Virus record (IMG/VR): IMGVR_UViG_3300046011_005224
Location: 1 to 27,994 of that record
Length of the DNA stretch: 27,994 nt
Reading direction: 5' to 3' (one strand)
Source of the DNA: a virus
The position numbers were made by a program, and so were the translations under genes. Below are positions 20,979-27,994 of this stretch, one piece after another. The first letter of the stretch is position 1; each line of letters opens with the position of its first letter. The notes under the pieces are model-generated. The model ran no database searches, was not told the origin of the DNA, and saw only the letters and a program-made list of their open reading frames with translations.

Positions 20979-20986
20979 CATAAATA
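20979..20986 (+). promoter_or_regulatory. Possible late promoter box CATAAATA
   Basis: CATAAATA followed by CG, 29 bases before the galE-like ATG, differs from TATAAATA at one base. The AT-rich gap 20911-20978 has no clear sigma70 pair. The box may put the sugar block under late control. Confidence 0.5.
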
Positions 20987-21014
20987 CGCTCGCAACAACA
21001 TGAAGGATTATATG

Positions 21015-21905
21015 ATGAAACGTGGTGACATATTAGTTACGGGCGCATACGGATATATTGGTGCTCATATCTGCAAAGAGGCATACGAGAACGGCTTCAA
21101 TGTCTATGCAATAGATATTAACACTTCAAAAAATAATATATCTAAATATTGCAAAGACATAAAGATAGTCGACATTCGAAAGGACGCAGAATTTTTTCAG
21201 CATAAAGAGTTTTTTGAAAAACATTTTGATGCTGTAATACATTGTGCTGCTCTTATCTCAATCGAAGAATCAGTAGAAAAACCTCACATCTATTATGACA
21301 CAAATGTAAATGGTGTTTTAAAAACAATACTGCACACAAAATGCGATAATTTTATTTTTGCTTCTACTGGTGGAGCTTTTGATCCTATTTCGCCGTACTC
21401 TAAATCTAAATTGATTGCTGAACATGTAGTCAAAACGATGTGCAGCAGCTTCAATATTTTTAGATTCTTTAATGTAGCAGGAAACAATGGTGAGTTTGGA
21501 CAGATCTGTAAACCAAGTCATATCATGCATATCGCAGCTCAGGTAGCTGCAGGCAAAAGAGATAAAATGGTGATCTTTGGGAAAGATTATAACACTTTTG
21601 ATGGCTCGTGTGTGCGCGACTACGTGCACGTGCAGGATCTTGCAGAAGCAATAGTAAGAAGCATATACGAACCTCTCAATTCAGAATATGAGTGTGTTGG
21701 TTCCGGTTCTGGATACTCTAACATTGAAGTTGTAGACGCGATGAAAAAAGCTTCAGGACAAGATTTTAAAGTCGAATTTGGAGAAAGAAGAAAGGGAGAT
21801 CCAGACTTTCTGAAAGTAGATCGTCCTTCTGAATTTGTAGAAATAAAAAGATCCATTGAAGATATGTGTTATTCTGCTTATTTGACGGAAATGAAAAATG
21901 GCTAA
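21015..21905 (+). CDS. UDP-glucose 4-epimerase-like SDR (GalE family)
   Basis: A 296-residue extended short-chain dehydrogenase. It has the NAD-binding GAYGYIGAH (a GxxGxxG motif), DAVIHCAALISIEESVEKP, the catalytic YSKSK, FFNVAG, and DGSCVRDYVHVQDLAEA, which follows GalE. GalE interconverts UDP-glucose and UDP-galactose; related sugars are possible. It is shorter than bacterial GalE (about 338) mainly between STGGAF and PISPYSKSK, where a loop is missing. ATG 21015 has AAGGA 7 bases before it; ATG 21000 or 21012 are alternatives. It overlaps the next gene by 8 bases. With the glf gene it could provide UDP-galactofuranose. Confidence 0.85.
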   Translation: MKRGDILVTGAYGYIGAHICKEAYENGFNVYAIDINTSKNNISKYCKDIKIVDIRKDAEFFQHKEFFEKHFDAVIHCAALISIEESVEKPHIYYDTNVNGVLKTILHTKCDNFIFASTGGAFDPISPYSKSKLIAEHVVKTMCSSFNIFRFFNVAGNNGEFGQICKPSHIMHIAAQVAAGKRDKMVIFGKDYNTFDGSCVRDYVHVQDLAEAIVRSIYEPLNSEYECVGSGSGYSNIEVVDAMKKASGQDFKVEFGERRKGDPDFLKVDRPSEFVEIKRSIEDMCYSAYLTEMKNG

Positions 21906-22569
21906 GGGACTCAGTGATATATACGTTGGAGTAAATAAGTCCGACCCGAATAGAAGGGATAACGATTTTTATCCAACACCACCAATAGCAACATATGTTC
22001 TTCATAAATACTTCGATCTGCCAAAGAACATTATGGAACCTTGCGCAGGTAGAGGAAACATATCAGTCGAACTGGAAAGATGCGGATATAACGTAACTTC
22101 CTTTGATCTCCACAAATACGACAATCTTCTAACTAAAGTTAGTGACGGTCAAGATTTTATGAGTCTTTCTCGTCAGCCAGAAATAGAAGCAGTAGTTACA
22201 AATCCACCATATCACAAAGATCTTCCGAGAAAGATGGCGGAAAAATCCGTATCGGAATATCCTGTTACAGCAATGTTTCTTCGTCTTACATTTCTTGAGG
22301 GAAAGAAACGAAAAAAGTTGTTTACAAATTCTAAACCAAGTGATATAATAATACTATCTGATCGAGTAAAATTTGAAAAGAATATAATTGAACCGATTGA
22401 AAAGAAAGATCAAATTGGTGGTATGATTAGTTACGCTTGGTTTATTTGGGATAAACGACGTGACAACATTAATACCCGTCTACAATGGGTGACTCTTGAA
22501 AATGAATATGACGAATGGAACAATCATTTTTTGGCGTACAAACAACAGTATTTAAATAATTTGCTATGA
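21898..22569 (+). CDS. N6-adenine-type DNA methyltransferase-like protein
   Basis: A 223-residue SAM-dependent methyltransferase. DNDFYPTPPIATYVL leads to motif I EPCAGRGNI (47-55), SFDLHKY, and motif IV NPPY (102-105). This is the order and NPPY signature of N6-adenine methyltransferases. Target recognition would come from the C-terminal half, which is short, so it might be a stand-alone phage methyltransferase acting on DNA or another amino group. It sits between galE-like and glycosyltransferase-like genes, so a role on DNA or on a modified base is plausible. ATG 21898 lies within the end of the gene before. Confidence 0.8.
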   Translation: MAKGLSDIYVGVNKSDPNRRDNDFYPTPPIATYVLHKYFDLPKNIMEPCAGRGNISVELERCGYNVTSFDLHKYDNLLTKVSDGQDFMSLSRQPEIEAVVTNPPYHKDLPRKMAEKSVSEYPVTAMFLRLTFLEGKKRKKLFTNSKPSDIIILSDRVKFEKNIIEPIEKKDQIGGMISYAWFIWDKRRDNINTRLQWVTLENEYDEWNNHFLAYKQQYLNNLL

Positions 22570-22581
22570 GGTAAATACAAA

Positions 22582-23694
22582 ATGTCTAAACAGAAAATAC
22601 TTATTACTGGTTTAAATAAAAATCAGTGCACTAAAGATTACTTTTTGACTCAAGAACTTCAGGTTGTTCCATCACATTACTCACTTATCCGTAGTCTCGA
22701 GGATATGGGTTATGCGGTAGAACAGAGGCCCGTTGTTCTTGGAGAAGATCTATCTGGATATGCTGAAGTAATTCTTTATATTCATAGTATACAAGCATTC
22801 TGTCAATTTCTATGGGCAGGTCTTTATACAATGACAGCAAGACCAGATTGTATCATCGCTTTTGATGATTGGCAGTTTAATCAGATCATGTATTCCTTTA
22901 AGCAATATCGTAAAGATCTTACTGAAAAGGAAGACAAAGTTTTTAGACAGTATCTCTTCGATCTTTGGCAGGGCAAGGAAGACCAAGAGACTGTTATGAA
23001 GTACAAGCAAAACTATATGGATGCTTGCGATCTTATTCTCGAAAAAAATAATCGTATTTTGGTTTCGGCTTTTGCAGGAGGTGACATCGGTCTTCTCGAT
23101 CTTGGTTGGAATAAGGATAAGATTTTTACGTACAATCCAAACCCATATCATCTGAATAGAACTTTTGAAAATAATTATGGTAAAGAAGAGGATCTTTTTT
23201 CTTTCTTAGATGGATACGATCGTGTAAAACCAGAAGAAAAAGTGCGTCAATGGAATTTTGCTTCGTTGGTTCAGGAAAAAACAAGAAAGTGGCTAGAAAA
23301 ACAAAAAGTTTCTTGGGATATTAACTACTACGGAGCACGTAGAGGAGAATTCAAGTCCGAAAGAAAGACTGAACCTGATATGTGCAGAGTATATGAAGAG
23401 CAATGGGGTTGTTTGATGCCAGGATATTTCCATGCAGGATCTGGTTGGTGGAGAGCTAGACCGCTGCAGGTTGCAGACGCTGGATCGATTATCATCGGTG
23501 ATGAAAAGGAAATGAACGTTTACTATCGAGATTCGTATTTGTCTTCTCTTAAGGCTTCAGATATCGAAAACATGGATCTAACTCAACTAATTCAGACCGC
23601 TGCAGCACAAAAAGAAGCGATCTATGCAAACCATCCTATTGATAAGAAAATTCAGCAAGAAGAACTAAAACGCATTATTGAGGCTACTAAGTGA
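22582..23694 (+). CDS. GT-B-like glycosyltransferase A (candidate DNA-glycosyltransferase)
   Basis: A 370-residue protein with two Rossmann-like halves. The N-terminal half includes VPSHYSLIRSLEDMGYAV and EVILYIHSIQAF; a middle stretch has DIGLLDLGWNKDKIFTYNPNPY; the C-terminal half has WDINYYGARRGEF, GYFHAGSGWWRARPLQVADA and GSIIIGDE. The order (SLIRSLEDMG near the start, YYG, R-rich loop, IIIGD) resembles the general plan of T4 beta-glucosyltransferase, but similarity is remote and the family is not certain. Sugar and acceptor are unknown; hydroxymethylcytosine DNA is my inference from neighbours. The next gene starts GTG inside its stop (GTGA). Confidence 0.65.
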   Translation: MSKQKILITGLNKNQCTKDYFLTQELQVVPSHYSLIRSLEDMGYAVEQRPVVLGEDLSGYAEVILYIHSIQAFCQFLWAGLYTMTARPDCIIAFDDWQFNQIMYSFKQYRKDLTEKEDKVFRQYLFDLWQGKEDQETVMKYKQNYMDACDLILEKNNRILVSAFAGGDIGLLDLGWNKDKIFTYNPNPYHLNRTFENNYGKEEDLFSFLDGYDRVKPEEKVRQWNFASLVQEKTRKWLEKQKVSWDINYYGARRGEFKSERKTEPDMCRVYEEQWGCLMPGYFHAGSGWWRARPLQVADAGSIIIGDEKEMNVYYRDSYLSSLKASDIENMDLTQLIQTAAAQKEAIYANHPIDKKIQQEELKRIIEATK

Positions 23695-24779
23695 AAAACG
23701 CTCTAATTATTACAACTCGTGCATTTTCTTCTGACTTTAAGTCACTCTATGAACAGATGGCTTTCCTTAAGGAAGAATATGATAACATCTATTTGGTGCA
23801 TGCATATACCACAGATAGAATGAGAAAGTTTGTGGAAGAAACTGCTAGAATTAAGATTGCGGCAGACTTTAGTATTTCAAGCCACGTTGATGATGTAGGT
23901 AAGAAATGCATTTACAAAAATTGGGAAGAGTACTATGATAACTTAGATATTTCTTTCTTAAAAGATATTCATATCGACGACGTTTGGATGTTCGGAGCTC
24001 CTCTAAGTGAGGGTGGACATTTGAAGCGCGGTGCTCTCGGTCTAAGTAAAAACTTTAGAAAAAATTCCTATATGAATTTTTTAAGTGTTTCTAAATACTA
24101 CATCATAAGTTATATTGCTTTAAAAATAGCAAATGAAAAGAAAGCTTTCTATCGTGAAATCTGTTACGATCCAGGCGAAGCATCAGTAAATGAAATTACT
24201 GAACAAAAAATTATGCCTACACAAGGATTTGAAGTTTATCACGGTTACGACATTGATATGTATGGTATGAAAAAACATTCATCATATCAATATGGACTCA
24301 AGGCTGTGGGCAAAACATTCCCGTTTGCTTCTAAAGACTACGATGTAACATTTGGATATTCCTTTATGACTAAAGAAAGAAAAAATGATCACGAATTGAT
24401 GCAAAAAGTTTACTCTGATATTCAGGGAAAAGTCAATGGAAATCTTCTTTACAGATCAAAGAAAGATGATCATGATTCTTTAGTTGGTAAAGACGCGTAT
24501 ATGTGCTTGATCGCAGAATCAAGATATACATTTATCATACCGGCATATATGAAAGGTGCCTTCTCATGTTTGCGCTTTATTGAATCGATATTCTATAATT
24601 GTCTTCCTCTAGTTTTTGATCATTGCGTCTATGAAGAATTCTTTGAATCTTATAACATAGATAAAAGTATCTATGATGAAATCATTGTAAATCAAGATAA
24701 TGTGCTAGACAAACTTACCAATATGACTGAACAAAGACGCGTTGAAATTATTGAATATATGAAGGAGAAACTATTCTGA
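23691..24779 (+). CDS. GT-B-like glycosyltransferase B (exostosin-like C-terminus)
   Basis: A 362-residue protein that looks like a second glycosyltransferase. The C-terminal region CLIAESRYTFIIPAYMKGAF followed by SCLRFIESIFYNCLPLVFDH has the arrangement of GT-B nucleotide-sugar sites, close to exostosin-type ends (SRY...P...G..S.RF.E....C.P). The N-terminus (MKNALIITTRAFSSDFKSLY) would be the acceptor half. It starts at GTG 23691 and overlaps the next gene by 1 base (TGATG). Tandem position suggests that it acts after, or as an alternative to, enzyme A. A role in adding sugar to DNA is inferred; cell-surface glycans are the alternative. Confidence 0.6.
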   Translation: MKNALIITTRAFSSDFKSLYEQMAFLKEEYDNIYLVHAYTTDRMRKFVEETARIKIAADFSISSHVDDVGKKCIYKNWEEYYDNLDISFLKDIHIDDVWMFGAPLSEGGHLKRGALGLSKNFRKNSYMNFLSVSKYYIISYIALKIANEKKAFYREICYDPGEASVNEITEQKIMPTQGFEVYHGYDIDMYGMKKHSSYQYGLKAVGKTFPFASKDYDVTFGYSFMTKERKNDHELMQKVYSDIQGKVNGNLLYRSKKDDHDSLVGKDAYMCLIAESRYTFIIPAYMKGAFSCLRFIESIFYNCLPLVFDHCVYEEFFESYNIDKSIYDEIIVNQDNVLDKLTNMTEQRRVEIIEYMKEKLF

Positions 24780-25798
24780 TGAAGAATATTCTTGTTGTCG
24801 GTGCTGGTTTTTCCGGTGCTACTATTGCTCGTGAACTAGCAGAGTCTGGATATAAAGTCTGGGTGTTTGAATCGCGTAATCATGTTGCCGGTAACGCGTA
24901 TGATTATGTAAATGAACATGGTATTCGTGTACATCAATATGGACCTCATTTGTTTCATACGAGCAATCAAAATGTGTTTAAATGGCTATCTCGGTTTACA
25001 GAGTGGATTCCTTACAAGCACAAAGTAAAAGCTCAACTTGAAGATGGCAGATATGTTACTCTACCAGTAAATAAAGAAACAAAAGAAATCGTTGGAAATG
25101 AAAATGTTCTTGATATTTTCTTTCGGCCTTATACAAAAAAGATGTGGGGAGTTTCATTAGATGAGCTTAACCCAGAGATTATTAATCGCGTTCCAACTCG
25201 TGACGATATGAACGAATTCTATTTCCCTGATGACGTGTATCAATTTATGCCAAAAGATGGATACACAAAGATGGTAGAAAATATTCTAGAACATCCAAAC
25301 ATTACCGTAAAACTAAACACGTACTATGACCCAGACATGGAAAAAAATATCGGAATATTTGATCATGTTTTTAACTCTATGCCAATTGACCAATACTTTA
25401 ACTTTAAGCACGGGCATTTGCCATATCGATCTATACGGTTTGAAACAGTAACTATTCCAATTCCTCGTGCTCTTCCTACTACTACAGTAAACTTTACTCA
25501 CGATGGACCAAAAACCAGAGTAACTGAATGGAAAAATATTCCTAACCATGGAGACAATAAATACTTCACAACACTGACTTTTGAAGAGCCATGCGATTAC
25601 AAAAATAATAACATGGAAAGATACTATCCTGTAAAAGACAGAGATGGTAAAAACAGAGAGTTGTACGAGAAATACAAGGCAGAACAACCAGAAAATATGA
25701 CCTTTATCGGTCGTTGTGGTCTATATGCGTATCTTGATATGGATCAAGCAATTAATTCTGCGATGGCAATATCTAGAAAATTTTTGAATAAGGAATAA
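24779..25798 (+). CDS. glf: UDP-galactopyranose mutase
   Basis: A 339-residue FAD enzyme matching Glf/UGM. It has VVGAGFSGATIAREL (FAD GxGxxG), FESRNHVAGNAYDY, HQYGPHLFHTSN, PYTKKMWGVS, RVPTRDDMNEFYFPDDVYQF, and FIGRCGLYAYLDMDQAI near the C-terminus, the conserved segments in order. UGM converts UDP-galactopyranose to UDP-galactofuranose through a flavin adduct. It is within the normal length range. It overlaps the glycosyltransferase before it by 1 base. With the galE-like gene it gives a complete UDP-glucose to UDP-galactofuranose route. A UGM in a phage DNA-modification context is unusual. Confidence 0.95.
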   Translation: MKNILVVGAGFSGATIARELAESGYKVWVFESRNHVAGNAYDYVNEHGIRVHQYGPHLFHTSNQNVFKWLSRFTEWIPYKHKVKAQLEDGRYVTLPVNKETKEIVGNENVLDIFFRPYTKKMWGVSLDELNPEIINRVPTRDDMNEFYFPDDVYQFMPKDGYTKMVENILEHPNITVKLNTYYDPDMEKNIGIFDHVFNSMPIDQYFNFKHGHLPYRSIRFETVTIPIPRALPTTTVNFTHDGPKTRVTEWKNIPNHGDNKYFTTLTFEEPCDYKNNNMERYYPVKDRDGKNRELYEKYKAEQPENMTFIGRCGLYAYLDMDQAINSAMAISRKFLNKE

Positions 25799-25800
25799 TT

Positions 25801-27033
25801 ATGAAACACGCTGGAATTATCCCTCTCATCGGTGGTGAGATACTTGCCTCAGAAGAAGCTTATGGAGTCAGACCAGAATATCTACTCACATATTCTGGAT
25901 TTATGAACAATGAAAAACATCTAATACACAGATACAAGTCTCAGGGGTACGATATTCCGTATCATATTTTGGATCAAACAGAGTTATCTTCACTTAATCT
26001 TCCACAGATTGACGTTATGTCTTCTGTCTGCCCGTGTGCTGGTCTAAGCAACTATCATAATGCGTATGGTGAAGAAAATCAAAACAACCAATGGTTGGAA
26101 AAGACTACACAACTTGTACTGAATGAGGTGAAACCAAAGGTTCTTTGGGGAGAAAACGCGCCTGCTCTTGCTACAAATGTTGGAAAGTTTATGAAGAACA
26201 AAATGATTGACATCGCAGACAAAGCGGGTTATAATATGTCCATATACATGACTAAGTCTCTTAATCACGGGAATCCACAAATTAGACGTAGAACTTTCTA
26301 CTTCTTTTGGCAGAGAGAACATTTTAACAATTCTATTCCAGTGTTTGAATACTATTCGCGACAGCCTGTTAACATCCGCGAGTACCTTATTGATATTAAG
26401 ACTAATTTTCAGACAGATGTTATTAGTAAGAAAATTCCATCTAAGGACGATATATACTACCGTTACTTCCTAGAAGTTGTAAAAAATGGCATGTCACATA
26501 AAGATTTTTCAGAAGAAATTTCAAAGGATCCAAATTTTACAAGCCCATTCTTTAATGTAGAATTTGAAATGGTCAATCGTATGGGAGTTACATATGAGAC
26601 CATTGGCGAATGGATGAAGGAACAAGGCAATCAAAGAGAGGCTGATCGTTGTCTAAGACGACACGTAAAGTTAAAAAGTGGTAAGGGAGTAATGTGGCGA
26701 GGTACAGTTATTCCTGTAAGATACATCGGCGCGTTCGTTGTTCACATGCCTTACGTAGTTGCGCATCCAACTGAAGATAGATATCTGAACTATCGTGAAG
26801 CAATGACGATTATGGGTCTACCACAGGATTTTGAACTACTTGATCCAGAAGACTCGACTAATCACATCTGTCAAAATGTTCCCTATTATACTGCGAAAGA
26901 TATGGCTACTGAAGTAAAGGCTGCAATTGAAGGAAAAAGAAATATGGAAAAGGCATCATTCATGCTTCAAGACAATTTAGCAAAAAATATTAGAGAAAAA
27001 GTTTCTAACGCTTCTATTATGGATTTTATGTGA
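25801..27033 (+). CDS. C5-cytosine DNA methyltransferase homologue with divergent motif I
   Basis: A 410-residue protein with the main motifs of C5-cytosine methyltransferases: PCAGLS (IV, catalytic Cys79), ENA (VI, 118-120), QIRRR (VIII, 160-164), a variable region, and YLNYREAMTIMGLPQDFELL plus NVPYYTAKDMATEV (IX-X). The SAM-binding motif I is unusual: it reads AGIIPLIGGEILASEEAYG without the DLFxGxGG form. Methylation of cytosine C5 would not be possible on hydroxymethylcytosine, so the target may be host DNA, early cytosine-containing DNA, or another chemistry. It follows glf by 2 bases with AAGGA upstream. Confidence 0.78.
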   Translation: MKHAGIIPLIGGEILASEEAYGVRPEYLLTYSGFMNNEKHLIHRYKSQGYDIPYHILDQTELSSLNLPQIDVMSSVCPCAGLSNYHNAYGEENQNNQWLEKTTQLVLNEVKPKVLWGENAPALATNVGKFMKNKMIDIADKAGYNMSIYMTKSLNHGNPQIRRRTFYFFWQREHFNNSIPVFEYYSRQPVNIREYLIDIKTNFQTDVISKKIPSKDDIYYRYFLEVVKNGMSHKDFSEEISKDPNFTSPFFNVEFEMVNRMGVTYETIGEWMKEQGNQREADRCLRRHVKLKSGKGVMWRGTVIPVRYIGAFVVHMPYVVAHPTEDRYLNYREAMTIMGLPQDFELLDPEDSTNHICQNVPYYTAKDMATEVKAAIEGKRNMEKASFMLQDNLAKNIREKVSNASIMDFM

Positions 27034-27659
27034 TGAAATATCTTTTTATAGACTTTGAAACTATGGGTCAAAACGTACATGACTGCGCAGTGATAGACTG
27101 CGCAGCCATTTGTATAACAACTGAAAAAATGTTATCATCTGATCCTTATAACTTAAGGGATATAGTAAACGTAAATAAGTTTAAGTTGTCTATTAAGGAT
27201 CAGGTTGAAAACTATAACTCTAAAGTATATGAAGACACAGTAAAATTCTGGTCTACAGTATCAGAAGAAGCAAGAAAACATATCAAACCTCTTAAAACAG
27301 ATCTTACTGTAGAAAATTTTGTAGAGGATTTTTTGAAATATCTTATTGACTGCGGTAAGATTGATTATTGGTGGTCTAGATCAAATACATTTGATCCTGT
27401 TCTACTCGCTCGCATCTTTGATTCTGCAAATAAATACAATCATATGAACGCGTATCTTCCTCACTGGAAAATTAGAGATATTAGAACGTTCATAGATGTT
27501 AAATTAGATTTTCCTAAAAAGAATGGTTTCGTCCCAATTCAGGATGAAGAAAAATGGAAAAAAGTTTTTGTAGAACACAATAGTTCTTGGGATGTTCTTG
27601 CCGATGTTTTAAGAATGCAGGCCGTTTTAAGAGCAGAGAATGATTTGGAGCAAGTGTAA
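27033..27659 (+). CDS. dexA: DexA-like 3'-5' exonuclease
   Basis: A 208-residue DEDDh exonuclease. FIDFETMG (Asp7, Glu9), AVIDCAAI, KFWSTVSEEARKHIKP, RSNTFDPVLLARIF, KIRDIRTFIDV and HNSSWDVLAD (the final His-x4-Asp) follow T4 DexA (227 residues) in order. DexA degrades ssDNA from the 3' end. I take ATG 27033, which forms a TGATG junction with the previous gene, over the GTG at 27030. A perfect palindromic repeat (CTGCGCAG, 27083-27090 and 27098-27105) lies in its first codons. Confidence 0.9.
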   Translation: MKYLFIDFETMGQNVHDCAVIDCAAICITTEKMLSSDPYNLRDIVNVNKFKLSIKDQVENYNSKVYEDTVKFWSTVSEEARKHIKPLKTDLTVENFVEDFLKYLIDCGKIDYWWSRSNTFDPVLLARIFDSANKYNHMNAYLPHWKIRDIRTFIDVKLDFPKKNGFVPIQDEEKWKKVFVEHNSSWDVLADVLRMQAVLRAENDLEQV

Positions 27660-27994
27660 TGTCTAAAAAAGTATTAATAACAGGTTTAGCAGGATTTATT
27701 GGATTTCATACTGCAAGAAAGCTTAAGTCACTAGGTTATAAAGTGTGTGGCCTTGATAATTATAATGATTATTACGAGGTAGAATTAAAAGAAGCTCGTA
27801 CTCAAGAGTTAGCTAAAATTGATATTGATGTTAAAAGATGCGACCTTCGAGACGCTAAAATGACATATGAGTTTGTTGAAGAACAGAAGCCAGATCTTGT
27901 TATACATCTTGCAGCTTACGCTGGAGTAAGACATTCTTTTAATAACCCAATGGAGTACATAGAGAATAATATATTAGGTACACAGAACTTAATT
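27659..27994 (+). CDS. UDP-glucuronate 4-epimerase-like SDR, N-terminal part
   Basis: The gene starts in a TAATG junction with dexA and runs off the window. The first 112 residues hold ITGLAGFIGFHTARKL (NAD binding), GLDNYNDYY, and LAAYAGVRHSFNNPMEYIEN, an arrangement typical of UDP-glucuronate epimerases (GAE/CapI) that turn UDP-glucuronate into UDP-galacturonate. A related 4- or 5-epimerase is possible. Its place after the glf, methyltransferase and dexA genes suggests that the sugar-nucleotide block continues beyond the window. Confidence 0.85.
   Translation, partial: MSKKVLITGLAGFIGFHTARKLKSLGYKVCGLDNYNDYYEVELKEARTQELAKIDIDVKRCDLRDAKMTYEFVEEQKPDLVIHLAAYAGVRHSFNNPMEYIENNILGTQNLI

Noticed and set aside
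1-27994. tRNA genes, CRISPR array, prophage integrase or attachment sites
   Set aside because: No cloverleaf-like sequence, spaced direct repeats or recombinase motifs were noticed. A covariance-model scan would be needed to exclude a tRNA.

Overview
This window looks like part of the genome of a large T4-type myovirus. It carries recognisable relatives of T4 uvsY, uvsW, late sigma factor gp55, recombination nuclease subunits gp47 and gp46, DNA polymerase gp43, dCMP hydroxymethylase gp42, dCMP deaminase and exonuclease DexA. There is T4-type gene packing (ATGA, TGATG and TAATG junctions), sigma70-type promoters (TTGACA, about 17 bp, TATAAT-like), and TATAAATA boxes of the kind read by gp55. 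A phage-borne CCA-adding enzyme close to the enterobacterial form hints at a gammaproteobacterial host. That is inference. No tRNA, CRISPR array, integrase or transposase is visible.

Layout. (1) 1-5323, minus strand: small accessory genes behind separate early-type promoters. They include a eukaryotic-type phosphomannomutase (HAD fold) overlapping a TagD-like nucleotidyltransferase, a DUF1289 protein, a P-loop kinase under a late-type promoter, cca with a strong intrinsic terminator, a small lipoprotein and a cyclic-phosphate-processing receiver domain. (2) 5342-5390: divergent switch region with an early promoter leftward and a late promoter rightward. (3) 5390-14215, plus strand: T4 core block, tail protein (gp3-like), uvsY, uvsW, 55, 47, 46, 43. 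The clamp and clamp-loader genes (45, 44, 62) and regA, usually found between 46 and 43, are absent here. (4) 14281-18611: a MazG-like pyrophosphohydrolase, then mostly unrecognised small genes, one with a long Ala/GCT-repeat tract and one with two NUMOD-like repeats. (5) 18608-27994: nucleotide and DNA-modification block, with a thymidylate-kinase-like enzyme, PD-(D/E)XK nuclease candidate, dCMP hydroxymethylase, dCMP deaminase, GalE-like epimerase, adenine methyltransferase-like protein, two glycosyltransferase-like proteins, UDP-galactopyranose mutase, a C5-cytosine methyltransferase homologue, DexA and the start of a UDP-glucuronate-epimerase-like gene.

How the genes fit together. The hydroxymethylase makes 5-hydroxymethyl-dCMP, a kinase would phosphorylate it, and a MazG-like enzyme could remove competing dCTP, so the phage DNA probably contains 5-hydroxymethylcytosine. 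The linked galE, glf and two tandem glycosyltransferase-like genes suggest that the hydroxymethyl groups, or another phage target, receive a sugar that may be galactofuranose rather than glucose. The phosphomannomutase/nucleotidyltransferase pair and the terminal epimerase could supply further activated sugars. This possible sugar-DNA hypermodification pathway is the most interesting content of the window. The sugar and its acceptor are inferred, not shown.
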